A program made the translations under genes and the position numbers. The notes beneath the pieces are model-generated. The model was given only the letters and a program-made list of their open reading frames with translations, searched no databases and had not been told where the DNA came from. From positions 1 through 39,196 of the forward strand of contig JANXAQ010000128.1 in the NCBI GenBank assembly GCA_025062105.1: a stretch of DNA of 39,196 bases. Direction: 5' to 3'. Positions 17,564 through 26,593 of this stretch are shown piece after piece; the first letter of the stretch is position 1; every line of letters starts with the position of its first letter. This stretch comes from Thermoguttaceae bacterium (lineage in GTDB: Bacteria > Planctomycetota > Planctomycetia > Pirellulales > Thermoguttaceae).

Positions 17564-20500
17564 ATGGACATTATCCGATTTTCCATTCAGAACCCGGTCA
17601 AAGTTACCGTTGGTGTGATTTTGACCCTGCTTTTTGGGGTTCTGGCGTTGATGGCCATCCCGGTGCAACTGACGCCGGATGTGGAGCGACCGGTGATTAC
17701 CGTTTCCACGGTTTGGCCTGGTCGAAGCCCCGAGGAGATTGAGCAGTCGATCTTGGTGGAGCAGGAGGAGAAGCTCAAAAGCGTCCAGGGGCTGTATAAG
17801 ATGTATTCTATGGCGGAGCTGGGCCGGGGCATGATCACACTGGAGTTTCGGGTCGGCTACGACATTTCCCGCGCCCTTCAGGACGTCAGCAATCAGATTC
17901 AGGAGGTTCGTTCGTATCCTCAGGATGCGGAAAAGCCGGTGATTCGGGCTTCGGACACGGCAAGCGATGAGGCCGTGGCTTACTGCCTGATCCAGGCGGA
18001 AGACCCGAGCTTCGACGTGGCGGAATTTTACGACTATGCGGAGCGGACGGTCAAACCGGCCTTGGAGCGAATTCCTGGGGTTTCTGAGGTAAACATTTTT
18101 GGAGGCCGAGAACATCAGGTGCAGGTGCGGTTTGATCCGGTGGCCTTGGCCCAGCGGGGCATCAGTCCGGCGGAACTGGCCGCCGCTTTGCGGGCCGACA
18201 ACATCAACGAATCCGCCGGCGACCTGGCCCATGGCCGTCTGGACGTCCGGTTCCGAGTCATCGGCCAATACGACAGCCTGGAACCGATCCGGCGCACGGT
18301 GATCAAATACGACCAGCGGGGCGCTCCGATCCGGGTGGAAGATGTGGCTGATGTTACACTGGTTTTGGAAAAACGGGTTTATTTCAACCAGTGTAAAGGT
18401 CGGCCTTCGATGAGCCTGTTTATCAAACGGGAAATCGGGGCCAATGTCTTGGAGGTGATGAAACAGGTCCGGTCCACGCTGAATGAGTTAAACGGACCGG
18501 GCGGCCCATTGCAGACCTTCAAACACGACCGGTATAAAATCCGCCTCCGTCTAGTAAGCGATGATACCTATTATATCTATCAGGCCTTAGGGTTGGTGCG
18601 GGATAATTTGCTTTTGGGCAGTTTGTTGGCCATTGGGGTACTGTGGTTGTTTTTGCGGAGTTTTCGGCCTACCGCGATTATTGCCTTAGCAATTCCTATT
18701 TCTGTGATCGGCACTTTTGTAGTGGTAGCGGGGGCGGGGCGAAATGTAAACATCATCTCTCTGGCTGGTTTAGCCTTTGCTGCTGGAATGGTAGTCGATA
18801 ATGCCATTGTCGTACTGGAGAATATTGACCGGCACATGGCGATGCATGAATCGCCCAGCGTAGCCGCCTACCGGGGAACTAAAGAAGTCTGGGGCGCTAT
18901 CCTGGCTTCGACGCTGACGACAGTGGCGGTATTCGGCCCGGTTTTGACCATTCAAGAAGAAACGGGGCAATTGTTTTATGATCTGGCGTTGGCCATTTCC
19001 GCCTCGGTATTGCTTTCGTTGGTGGTCTCCATTACGGTGATTCCTCCGGCGGCGGCCAAGTTCGTTCGGCCCCAGCAGCAGTCCAGTTTCCTCAGCCGGA
19101 TGGTACGGAGTCTGTTTGGTCTGGCGCCGGTTTTGCAATCGGCTGTTAATGGATTTTCCCGGTTGATTTATCTTTTATGTTGGCCGAGTTGGGCCGGGGC
19201 TTGGCTCCGGATCCTAATTATCGCCCTATTTACGGTCGGTTCCATCGCTTTAGCTTGGCTGTGGATGCTACCGGCCAGCTACCTTCCCGAAGGAAACAAA
19301 AACTTTATCTTCGGGCTGATGTTCAATCCGCCCAGTTATTCGGTGGAGCAGAATAGCCGAATCGGCCAACAACTCGAAGCAGCCCTGCGACCCTACTGGG
19401 AGGCTAAGACCACGGAGGAAGCAACCGCCATCGGACCGGTGGCGGATCCCCAGACTGGTCAGCTGATTACTAATATCCCGCCCATTGATGAATATTTCTT
19501 CGTGGTGGTGCGAGGTCGGCTTTTTATGATCGCCACCAGCAAGGATCCGGAAAACGTCCGGCCTTTGAAAGCCGTGTTGGCTCAGGCGATGAGTCGGATT
19601 CCGGGCACCTACGGCATGGCCAGCCAGCGGTCCATCTTCGGCCGAAATGTCGGTTCTTCCAATTCGGTAGAGGTGGAAGTGGTAGGAACCAATCTGGAGC
19701 GATTGAAAGCAAGTGCCGCCTACCTGCAAGGGAAACTTTTCGGCGCATTTTCCCGATACGCCGTGCGAAGTGATCCTTTGAACTTCAACGAAGCCGGCCC
19801 AGAGCGACAAATCTATATCGATCAAATCCGGGCCAAGCAGTTGGGGCTAGACGTGCAATCGTTGGCTATTGCTGCCCGCAGCATGATCGACGGCGCTAAA
19901 GCTGGCGAATTCAACTTTGAAGGGGAAAACATTGATCTGGTGATCATTCGGGATCCGGCGTTGCCCCTTTCGCCCGACCAGTGCCTGGATCTGCCTTTGG
20001 CGGTCCGAGAAGAATCCGGCCGGATAGTTACCCTACCGTTGGGCGAACTGGTGCATTGGAAACCGGCCGAAGCATCCCAATCCATCCGACGGGTCGAACA
20101 ACACCGAGCCATCACCTTTACCGTGCAACCGCCTGCAGAAATGGCCTTGGAGGAAGCCGAAAGCCTGATCGCTGATCTGGTAACCCAGGCACGGGCCGAA
20201 GGTGGCATTAGCTCCGATGTCCAGGTGCGCATGGCCGGCAACGCCGATAAACTCACCCAGGTCCGCCGGGCTCTGTTAGGGCAATGGACCGGTTGGAATT
20301 GGGACTCCCTGCTCAGCGTGGGGCTGAGCCGATTCTTCTTGGCGCTGCTGATTACCTATCTTTTGATGGCCGCCCTGTTCGAAAGCTTTATCTATCCATT
20401 TATTATTATGTTTAGTGTACCATTGGCCATGGTTGGCGGCTTTGTGGGGCTCCGGCTAGTCCGCCTGCTGGACCCGACCCAACAACTGGATACGGTAACC

Positions 20501-21187
20501 ATGCTTGGCTTTGTGATCCTGATCGGCATTGTGGTCAACAATGCGATCCTGCTGGTGCACCAGGCCTTGAACTTTATGCGGGGTATTGGTGAAAGCGAAC
20601 AAGACGTCCGAGAGCCGTTGCCCCCACGGGAAGCTATTCGAGAATCAGTTCGCACACGGATTCGGCCCATCTTCATGACGGCCACAACTACTGTGTTCGG
20701 CATGACGCCGCTGGTCGTAGCTCCGGGAGCGGGTAGTGAATTGTACCGAGGCCTAGGGGCGGTGGTGGTAGGAGGCCTTGCCTGTTCGACTATATTCACC
20801 TTGGTTGTGGTGCCGCTGCTTTTCAGTTTGGTACTGGATGTGCAGACAGCTCTAGGCCGTTTGGCAGCTCGGGTTCGCGGCCAACCGGCAGAGGTCTCCG
20901 CTACCGGAAAACTGCCGAGTTTTGCCACGGTGGAGGAACTTGCTGCCGCTACGGTGCGAAATGACGGCACGCCTATGCCGAAACCTCCTGTGGCTGGTTC
21001 GCCTATGTCGGCATCGGCGCCTGAGTTGCTAGCCACTGAACCAACCCAGATAGACTCTACTGTGCAGATCCTTTCTGAAGCTACTCCTAGAGAAAACAGG
21101 CCGGAGCCTCTTCCGGCTCCCGAACCGGCAGCAGCCCAAACCCCCGCTCCAGATCAAAGCCATCGAAAAGCGAAACTTCCCCCTTAG
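17564..21187 (+). CDS. RND multidrug/solute efflux pump, inner-membrane subunit (HAE1-like)
   Basis: 1207 residues from ATG 17564. It has the duplicated RND layout: TM1 (PVKVTVGVILTLLFGVLAL), a porter loop, TM2-TM6 with GMVVDNAIVVLENIDRH in TM4, a second TM7 and loop, then TM8-TM12 with GIVVNNAILLVHQ in TM10. It should exchange protons for exported substrates in the periplasm. Relative to AcrB the proton-relay residues are D407 kept, D408 to Asn and K940 to Asn, a pattern common in a non-AcrB RND subgroup. The last about 125 residues are a Pro/Ala/Glu-rich tail. Earlier in-frame ATGs at 17522 and 17540 lie in or next to a family A repeat; MDIIRFSIQNPVKV is the typical RND start, so I chose 17564. 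It follows its adaptor by 182 bp. Confidence 0.93.
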   Translation: MDIIRFSIQNPVKVTVGVILTLLFGVLALMAIPVQLTPDVERPVITVSTVWPGRSPEEIEQSILVEQEEKLKSVQGLYKMYSMAELGRGMITLEFRVGYDISRALQDVSNQIQEVRSYPQDAEKPVIRASDTASDEAVAYCLIQAEDPSFDVAEFYDYAERTVKPALERIPGVSEVNIFGGREHQVQVRFDPVALAQRGISPAELAAALRADNINESAGDLAHGRLDVRFRVIGQYDSLEPIRRTVIKYDQRGAPIRVEDVADVTLVLEKRVYFNQCKGRPSMSLFIKREIGANVLEVMKQVRSTLNELNGPGGPLQTFKHDRYKIRLRLVSDDTYYIYQALGLVRDNLLLGSLLAIGVLWLFLRSFRPTAIIALAIPISVIGTFVVVAGAGRNVNIISLAGLAFAAGMVVDNAIVVLENIDRHMAMHESPSVAAYRGTKEVWGAILASTLTTVAVFGPVLTIQEETGQLFYDLALAISASVLLSLVVSITVIPPAAAKFVRPQQQSSFLSRMVRSLFGLAPVLQSAVNGFSRLIYLLCWPSWAGAWLRILIIALFTVGSIALAWLWMLPASYLPEGNKNFIFGLMFNPPSYSVEQNSRIGQQLEAALRPYWEAKTTEEATAIGPVADPQTGQLITNIPPIDEYFFVVVRGRLFMIATSKDPENVRPLKAVLAQAMSRIPGTYGMASQRSIFGRNVGSSNSVEVEVVGTNLERLKASAAYLQGKLFGAFSRYAVRSDPLNFNEAGPERQIYIDQIRAKQLGLDVQSLAIAARSMIDGAKAGEFNFEGENIDLVIIRDPALPLSPDQCLDLPLAVREESGRIVTLPLGELVHWKPAEASQSIRRVEQHRAITFTVQPPAEMALEEAESLIADLVTQARAEGGISSDVQVRMAGNADKLTQVRRALLGQWTGWNWDSLLSVGLSRFFLALLITYLLMAALFESFIYPFIIMFSVPLAMVGGFVGLRLVRLLDPTQQLDTVTMLGFVILIGIVVNNAILLVHQALNFMRGIGESEQDVREPLPPREAIRESVRTRIRPIFMTATTTVFGMTPLVVAPGAGSELYRGLGAVVVGGLACSTIFTLVVVPLLFSLVLDVQTALGRLAARVRGQPAEVSATGKLPSFATVEELAAATVRNDGTPMPKPPVAGSPMSASAPELLATEPTQIDSTVQILSEATPRENRPEPLPAPEPAAAQTPAPDQSHRKAKLPP

Positions 21188-21220
21188 ATAACACCTCCGT
21201 CGAGGGAAGAAGGCCTTTAG

Positions 21221-21368
21221 CTCGACTTTTGCCATTTTCCCTAACTCCTTTTGCCTCCAGAAGTTACGTAGCAAACCTCATTTGTGCATGAGATTTCCTA
21301 ACTCTAATGCCTACAAAGAGTTAGAACGTTGCACCTCTGGCCCAGGCTTAAAAATGGCAAAAGTCGAG
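21221..21368 (+). repeat. Family A element, copy A6 (reference copy, perfect 18-bp TIR)
   Basis: 148 bp. The ends CTCGACTTTTGCCATTTT and AAAATGGCAAAAGTCGAG are exact reverse complements. Inside are two smaller inverted pairs, CCTAACTCC..AAGTTACG and CCTAACTCT..AGAGTTAG, so the single strand could fold as a long stem carrying two hairpins. No reading frame. It lies 33 bp after the RND pump stop, and TTTAG flanks both sides. Confidence 0.9.
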
Positions 21369-21859
21369 TTTAGAGCCTCCTAACAAAATCACCGTTCCTA
21401 TCCACCTCCAAGGGGGAGGAGGTGATCGCCGATCCTTCCGGGATTTGCATTTTATCCGAGGTTCGTAGGATTTTCCTGGTCTAACCAAGAAGGTGGCTTC
21501 TCGTGCGAGTGGAAATCCAGGGCTTTCCAAATTTATGTTTAACTGGATCCCTGCTTTCACAAAGATGCCATTACTGGATCAGGGGCTTTTCTAGGAATCC
21601 CGGGATGCTCTTCCGGTTGAAATGCTCTTTTTTCTCCTTCCGTGTCTTGACATTTTCCAAAAAGCCATTAGACAATAAGAAGAGTTTCTAGCAAAATGAA
21701 ACCACACAACAACCCACGGATACCTTCCACCCCCTGTAGGGTGCGGAAAGGGTCTAAAATCTGCTTCTAAGGGGGCAGAAAATAGCTAGGTGTGTGCATT
21801 GGTGCGGAACGTCTTGGTGCAAGGAAGTTTCCACCTTTTTTTTTCGAAGGACCTTTTGT
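21369..21859. other. Spacer upstream of nrdR
   Basis: 491 bp without a supportable gene. The stretch 21480-21615 has fragments reminiscent of family D (GGATCCCTGCTTTC and GGAATCCCGGGATGC), too diverged to call. A small hairpin (CACCC..GGGTG, about 21728-21742) lies in the likely 5' leader. I saw no convincing NrdR box. Confidence 0.4.
21647..21675 (+). promoter_or_regulatory. Candidate promoter upstream of nrdR
   Basis: A perfect TTGACA (21647-21652), followed at 16-17 bp by a weak TAGACAA -10. The transcript would carry a leader of about 180 nt. Motif only. Confidence 0.25.
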
Positions 21860-22324
21860 ATGAAATGTCCTTTTTGTCGTCAAGATAATGATCGGGTGAT
21901 TGATTCACGGGCCAGCGAAGACGGCGAGGCAATCCGGCGGCGTCGGGAGTGTTTAAACTGCCTTCGCCGATTTACCACCTACGAACGGGTGGAGGGCGGG
22001 CTGAAGGTGATCAAAAAAGATGGCTCTCGCGAACCTTTTGATCGGATGAAAATCAAACGAGGCTTGGAAAAGGCATGCTGGAAACGTCCGATCAGCGATT
22101 CGCAGCTAGAGGCCATCGTCTCGGCAGTGCAGGAACACGTAGAAAACAACTACGATGTGGAAGTGGAGAGCCGGGTGATCGGCGAACTGGTCATGGACCA
22201 TCTGCGTCGTTTGGACCAGGTGGCCTATGTGCGATTTGCCAGCGTGTATCGACAATTCCAGGACGTGCGGGATTTTGTCAAGGAACTTCGGCCCATGCTG
22301 GCCGAGACCCCGCCTGGCCGATGA
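21860..22324 (+). CDS. nrdR: Transcriptional repressor NrdR
   Basis: 154 residues, the standard NrdR length. A zinc ribbon at the N-terminus has C3, C6, C31 and C34 with the RRRRECLNCLRRFTTYER signature, followed by an ATP-cone domain (about 49-139: VIKKDGSREPFDRMKI, then YVRFASVYRQF). It senses ATP/dATP and represses ribonucleotide reductase genes. AAGGA lies 9 bp before the ATG. The in-frame ATG further upstream (21794) adds an unconserved extension and is rejected. No nrd genes are adjacent, so it acts in trans. Confidence 0.97.
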   Translation: MKCPFCRQDNDRVIDSRASEDGEAIRRRRECLNCLRRFTTYERVEGGLKVIKKDGSREPFDRMKIKRGLEKACWKRPISDSQLEAIVSAVQEHVENNYDVEVESRVIGELVMDHLRRLDQVAYVRFASVYRQFQDVRDFVKELRPMLAETPPGR

Positions 22325-22593
22325 AATTGCTGCCGCACCCAACAGGCCTCCTGGTATAAGGCAATTTCTGGGAAGGCAAACGTCTGGTCCGTTCTACCCC
22401 AGGATCCCGGTATCTGATCCGTATGCCCTCTTCGGCTTGCCTTTAGCCTCCTAATCGATTTGCTATTAAGCTTTGAATACCCAATGAAAACAGATCGTAG
22501 CCTGAGGAGGGGAGGATCCGTTTTTTTGGGTTGCCCGGATAGATTCAATTGGGAATTCAAACACTGATAAAGGTTCCCGCCCCAGAGGTCCGC

Positions 22594-23724
22594 TTAATGT
22601 TGGCGGGCAAGGACGAAATCTGCCAATTGGGCTAGGGCGGTTCGGGCTGCCGAAGGAGGCAAGACTTGCAGATGGGATTTCGCCTGGTAGATATATTCAG
22701 CTGCCTTCTGCTGGGCGTAGGCGACGGCATCGGTCTGGTAAAGCCAATGGTGCAGTAAGGGGCGGCTGATTTGGATGGGCTGGCCAAGCAGTTCCAGCAG
22801 GCGAGCTCGATCTGGATCGCTCAATTGGCTGATCAAGCGGATAAGCGGTAAGGTGAGCTTTTGTTTCGCTAAATCCGTCCCCAATGATTTCCCTACCGTC
22901 TGCTCATCGCCCACCAGGTCCAACAGATCATCGGTGATCTGGAAGGCGACGCCCAGATCGCTTCCATACCGGCTTAGGGCTTCCTGCTCCCTATCCGAGG
23001 CCCCGGCATAATACGCCCCTAAATGGCAAGCGCATTGACACAAGGCAGCCGTCTTCTCCCTGATGATGTCTAAGTATTCCTCTTCCCTCATCTGCCAGTT
23101 GCCTCGTTGATGCACCTGGCGGAGTTCCCCTTCACAGAGCGTGCGGGTGGTTTCGGCCAAAAGCCGATAGACCGAAACATCCTTCAGTCGAGTAGCCATG
23201 CAAAGTGCATGGGTAAACAGATAATCTCCCAACAGCACACTAGCTTCCGTGTTCCAGCGAGCGTTGACGGTCTGCAGATGGCGACGGACTGTGGCCTCGT
23301 CCAGCACATCGTCATGCACCAGCGTGGCGGTGTGGATTAGCTCCACTACGGCGGCTGCCAGGAGGTGTTCGGTTCGGAGTTGTCCGCTCGCTTTACCGCT
23401 CAGTAGCACCAAGGCTGGTCGTATCCGCTTGCCCCCAAGCCGAAACCCATACCGCATCAATTCATTCAAAGCCGCAACTCGACTGGTAAGCTCCTGCTCC
23501 AGAAGCCCTTCCACCTGAGCCATTTCTGCCTGAATGGGAGCATAGATGGGGCGGAGATCCTGGGGCACACTCCACGTCGGGAGACAAGACGAAGGGACGT
23601 CTGTTTCAACAGGATTGGCAGTGCCGGGGCAGGAATCCGTAGAGGGGGTTAGTGCCGCCGAAGCCTCGAAGCGGCTGGACAAGTTTTCTGATCCCATCCG
23701 TTCCGACACTTCTGGTACCCTCAC
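22594..23724 (-). CDS. Polyprenyl diphosphate synthase (trans-isoprenyl diphosphate synthase)
   Basis: 376 residues from a GTG start; an ATG at 23697 is an alternative. A low-complexity N-terminal extension of about 55 residues precedes the synthase domain. Substrate motifs are GGKRIRPALV (about 98-107), first aspartate motif DDVLD at 138-142, and second DDLLD at 265-269 followed by GKSLGTDL. It adds isopentenyl diphosphate to an allylic diphosphate, for quinone side chains, carotenoids or squalene-type products. Chain length cannot be read with confidence; bulky residues before the first motif (LIHTATLV) fit medium or long products. It begins 11 bp after the moaC stop, so the two are probably co-transcribed. 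Confidence 0.93.
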   Translation of the reverse strand: MRVPEVSERMGSENLSSRFEASAALTPSTDSCPGTANPVETDVPSSCLPTWSVPQDLRPIYAPIQAEMAQVEGLLEQELTSRVAALNELMRYGFRLGGKRIRPALVLLSGKASGQLRTEHLLAAAVVELIHTATLVHDDVLDEATVRRHLQTVNARWNTEASVLLGDYLFTHALCMATRLKDVSVYRLLAETTRTLCEGELRQVHQRGNWQMREEEYLDIIREKTAALCQCACHLGAYYAGASDREQEALSRYGSDLGVAFQITDDLLDLVGDEQTVGKSLGTDLAKQKLTLPLIRLISQLSDPDRARLLELLGQPIQISRPLLHHWLYQTDAVAYAQQKAAEYIYQAKSHLQVLPPSAARTALAQLADFVLARQH

Positions 23725-23735
23725 TGGCTGGGAAT

Positions 23736-24248
23736 TTAGGAACCCCGGAGAAAATGGCCGCTTCGGCCGCCCAATTTCTCTTCCAACTGCACCTGTTGGA
23801 TCACTATAGCCCGATCCTGCCCCTTACACATGTCGTAGATAGTTAGGGCGGCTACAGCCGCCGCCACCAGAGCTTCCATTTCCACGCCGGTTCGGGCTGT
23901 AGCTCGGGCTTCTGCCTCAATAGCCACCGTACTGCTATCCGGAAAGGCAAACTCCACACGCACAACATCCAAGGGCACCGGATGACATAGGGGGATCAAT
24001 TCGGAGGTCCGTTTAGCTGCCATGATACCGGCCACCCGGGCCGCCTGCAACACATCACCCTTAGGCAACTGGCCTCGCCGAAGCTGTGCCAGTGTCTCCG
24101 GCTGCATCCGCACTCGGGCGCTTGCCCGGGCAATGCGCAGGCTAATCTCTTTGGCCCCAATGTCAACCATCTGCAGGCCATGAAAATCAAAATGGCTTCC
24201 TTCACCCATCGAGACACTCTTCGGGGCCAAGAAATTGGTTCCGCCCAC
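23736..24248 (-). CDS. moaC: Cyclic pyranopterin monophosphate synthase MoaC
   Basis: 170 residues from a GTG; an ATG at 24209 (MGEGSHFDFHG) is the alternative and gives a length nearer the usual 160. Diagnostic segments are LPKGDVLQAARVAGI, SELIPLCHPVPLD, TGVEMEAL and YDMCKGQDR, the last with the catalytic Asp (D139) and Lys (K142). It converts the product of MoaA to cyclic pyranopterin monophosphate in molybdenum-cofactor synthesis. A family A repeat ends its upstream region. Its downstream partner is a prenyl synthase; no other moa genes are in view. Confidence 0.96.
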   Translation of the reverse strand: MGGTNFLAPKSVSMGEGSHFDFHGLQMVDIGAKEISLRIARASARVRMQPETLAQLRRGQLPKGDVLQAARVAGIMAAKRTSELIPLCHPVPLDVVRVEFAFPDSSTVAIEAEARATARTGVEMEALVAAAVAALTIYDMCKGQDRAIVIQQVQLEEKLGGRSGHFLRGS

Positions 24249-24271
24249 CTTTTTTGGTGAAAGTCGCTTAG

Positions 24272-24417
24272 CTCGACTTTTGCCATTTTTCCTAACTTGG
24301 TTCGTTTGCAGCAGTTTCGCCGCCCCCCAGTTTGTTCACCCAATTTACTAAGTCCAACAATTTCAAAGAATTAAAGCTTTCTCCTTTGCACTGAGTGCCC
24401 AAATGGCAAACGTCGAG
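24272..24417 (+). repeat. Family A element, copy A7, upstream of moaC
   Basis: Ends CTCGACTTTTGCCATTTTT and AAATGGCAAACGTCGAG, with GTTCACCCAATTT and CTAAGTCC inside. The outer flanks CTTAG and CTTAGAGCCTCT extend the inverted symmetry. It starts 24 bp before the moaC start codon, so it sits in the promoter/leader position. The remaining 263 bp to the DUF1501 gene hold no gene I can support. Confidence 0.85.
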
Positions 24418-24680
24418 CTTAGAGCCTCTACCAATAAGGAAAGCCCATAGAAAGCGGAGGGTTTTTTGGCTGCTCATCCTGGGACGGCACGCTCCTTTTG
24501 TTACAGGCTCTTAGCCTGAACTGGGCCAGATAGCCCATTGCCTCCCGGACGCCACCACTACTTCCGCCCCTTCTGATCTTCCTGCATTTTAGACAAAAAG
24601 ACAAGGGGGGACCGGATATCTTACTTTCCGCAAAAAGCAAGCGGCCGCAGAACAAAGCGCAGAGAAGATTTGCCAAACGG

Positions 24681-26009
24681 TTAAGAAAGAACAATCGGTA
24701 CCGGAGGCCACTCGGCTCCCAGCACCGCTTTAGCGTCCAGGCCCAGCCATTCTTGCAGCACCATTCGATACAATCGGCGGAAATCCGTATGGGGTTTTGG
24801 TGCGTCGGCTTCTAGCTCGTCTAAGCTTGGGTGCTGGCCGATCAAACCAGGCCGAATCCGGCCGCCCACCAGAAAGATTGGCTGCGCAGCGCCGTGGTCG
24901 GTGCCACGGCGTCCGTTTTCACGGACCGTTCGGCCAAACTCCGAAAACGTCATCAACAAGACCCGGTCCAAGGTGCGGTCTTTTGCCAGATCTTCTACCC
25001 AGGCAGCTACTGAGGCGGAAAACTCCCGGAGCAGCGCTCCATGGTTGGCAGCCTGGTGCGCATGAGTATCAAAGCCGCCTAGTCCTCCGCCACCTAATTC
25101 CACGTAGAAAATTCGGACACCTAGGTCGGTTCGGATCAACTGAGCCACTACTTGTAAATCCTGTGCCAACCCGAACCGAGGATACGCGGCCAGCCCAGTC
25201 GAAGTCGCTGCCCGTTGGAGTTTCTCGGCCATTTGGCATGCCAGCCGGTAACTTTGTTCGGCAAAAGCTGCCAAGGGGTTCTCCCCCGCAGGCAAACTGC
25301 TCCGAGGGATTCTTTGGACAAAAGAGTTCCCAAAACTTTCCATCGGTGGAGGATCGGGATATTTCACCAGCCTAGGGACAACGGCCTTCTTCGCCCGGAG
25401 GGTAAACGGAATTTCAATATTCCCAACAAACACGGCCGGCAAACCCAGAGGATTTTGCTCCACCAGAAGATCGGCCACTCGGCCAATCCACCCCGTGGCC
25501 ACGTGTGCGCCAGGCACCCGGCCAGTCTGCCAATCCCGCATGGCCTCCGGATGGTTCCGCTCGGAGTTCGGATAACCGACGCCTTGGACAATAGAAAGTC
25601 GGCCTTCATGAAACAGCCGGGCTGCCTCTTTCATTTCCGGATGCAGGCCCAGACCGTCGGCCAACCGATGCACTTGGCTGGACCGAAGCCGTAAAGTAGG
25701 CCTACTCCGACCATATACGTCATCCTCATACGGCACCACCGTATTCAACCCGTCGTTGCCGCCGGTCATCTGTAAAACCACCAAGACACGCTCTTTCTTG
25801 GACGTGTCCGCCACCGGCGTAGAAGAGGCTTCCAGCCTTTTCGTCAAAACTTCTTCGGCTAAACACGGTGCTAATGGGCTGATCATGCTCACCGTCAGCC
25901 CACCGCCCAATTGCATCAAAAAGTGCCGCCGATCTACCAGGCCGGCCCTGGTGGCCCAATGTTGTTGGGCATTATCCCGAATAGATTGCCCTGAATATGT
26001 CGAAGGCAT
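24681..26009 (-). CDS. DUF1501 domain protein, Tat-exported
   Basis: 442 residues. A twin-arginine-like leader (DRRHFLMQLGGGLTVSM, R27-R28, followed by a hydrophobic stretch ending near LAPCLA) points to Tat export. The body has DUF1501 hallmarks: QMTGGNDGLNTVVPY, a GVGYPNSERNHPEAM segment, GGFDTHAHQ, FSEFGRTVRENGRRGTDHG and LVGGRIRPGLIG. The family is sulfatase/phosphatase-like in fold and abundant in planctomycetes, but its reaction is unknown. The DUF1800 gene lies upstream on the same strand, a known pairing. The 584 bp between them contains family D and B repeats. The last residues are hydrophobic (PIVLS). Confidence 0.92.
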   Translation of the reverse strand: MPSTYSGQSIRDNAQQHWATRAGLVDRRHFLMQLGGGLTVSMISPLAPCLAEEVLTKRLEASSTPVADTSKKERVLVVLQMTGGNDGLNTVVPYEDDVYGRSRPTLRLRSSQVHRLADGLGLHPEMKEAARLFHEGRLSIVQGVGYPNSERNHPEAMRDWQTGRVPGAHVATGWIGRVADLLVEQNPLGLPAVFVGNIEIPFTLRAKKAVVPRLVKYPDPPPMESFGNSFVQRIPRSSLPAGENPLAAFAEQSYRLACQMAEKLQRAATSTGLAAYPRFGLAQDLQVVAQLIRTDLGVRIFYVELGGGGLGGFDTHAHQAANHGALLREFSASVAAWVEDLAKDRTLDRVLLMTFSEFGRTVRENGRRGTDHGAAQPIFLVGGRIRPGLIGQHPSLDELEADAPKPHTDFRRLYRMVLQEWLGLDAKAVLGAEWPPVPIVLS

Positions 26010-26044
26010 AGCCTAGCTCCTTTGGAGAATGGTTTCCTTTTTGG

Positions 26045-26260
26045 GTAACATTTCCGCCGAATGAAGCGGCACCTAGGTCATGCCTGCGAAAGCAGGGATC
26101 CGGTCACCCCTTCACCCCTTCACTCGGCCGGGCTAACACCCGCCACCCTTCACCGCAGTGGGGAAAGGGAATTGTTGGATTCCCGCTTTCGCGGGAATGA
26201 CACTCGGGGACCCTTCTCCCTACAAAGCAGGATTCTATTCCCCTTGGCCGAAGTGTTACT
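26045..26260. repeat. Family D repeat, copy D3
   Basis: Inverted ends GTAACATTTCCGCCGAATG and TTGGCCGAAGTGTTACT. Central GCGAAAGCAGGGATCC and TTCCCGCTTTCGCGGGAATG form strong hairpins, similar to the ATTCCC/GGGAAT dispersed repeats known in other bacteria such as Neisseria dRS3. It lies just upstream of the DUF1501 start. Confidence 0.7.
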
Positions 26261-26383
26261 TTTTGAATACCGCCCGTGTTCTGGCAGGACAGGGGGATAC
26301 CATCGGCAGGTTTGGTTTCTGGCCCGCTTGGCCTCTGCCAGGGAGAACAGGAGATTTTTTTCCTAATCTTCCGAACGATTCCA

Positions 26384-26572
26384 GGAACCTCTCCACAATT
26401 GGGGGAGGATATTTTTTATACTATTTCGGCTTGTCCTCCCCCTAACCCAACATCTAGGGGTGCTAGCCCCTAGCAGCCAATAGATAATAGGTGTTCGCCT
26501 CGGAGAATGTCAGAGCCTAAGAAGTGAAAGTTCACGAACTTCACGATATGTTCAGGATTTGGCAGAGGTTCC
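26384..26572 (+). repeat. Family B element, copy B2, 189 bp
   Basis: Ends GGAACCTCTCCA and GGCAGAGGTTCC; interior CCAATAGATAATAGGTGTTC and ATATGTTCAGGATT as in the copy at 30823-31010. It ends 21 bp from the DUF1800 stop codon. Confidence 0.8.
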
Positions 26573-26593
26573 ACCAACAAATGGGGTACTCTT

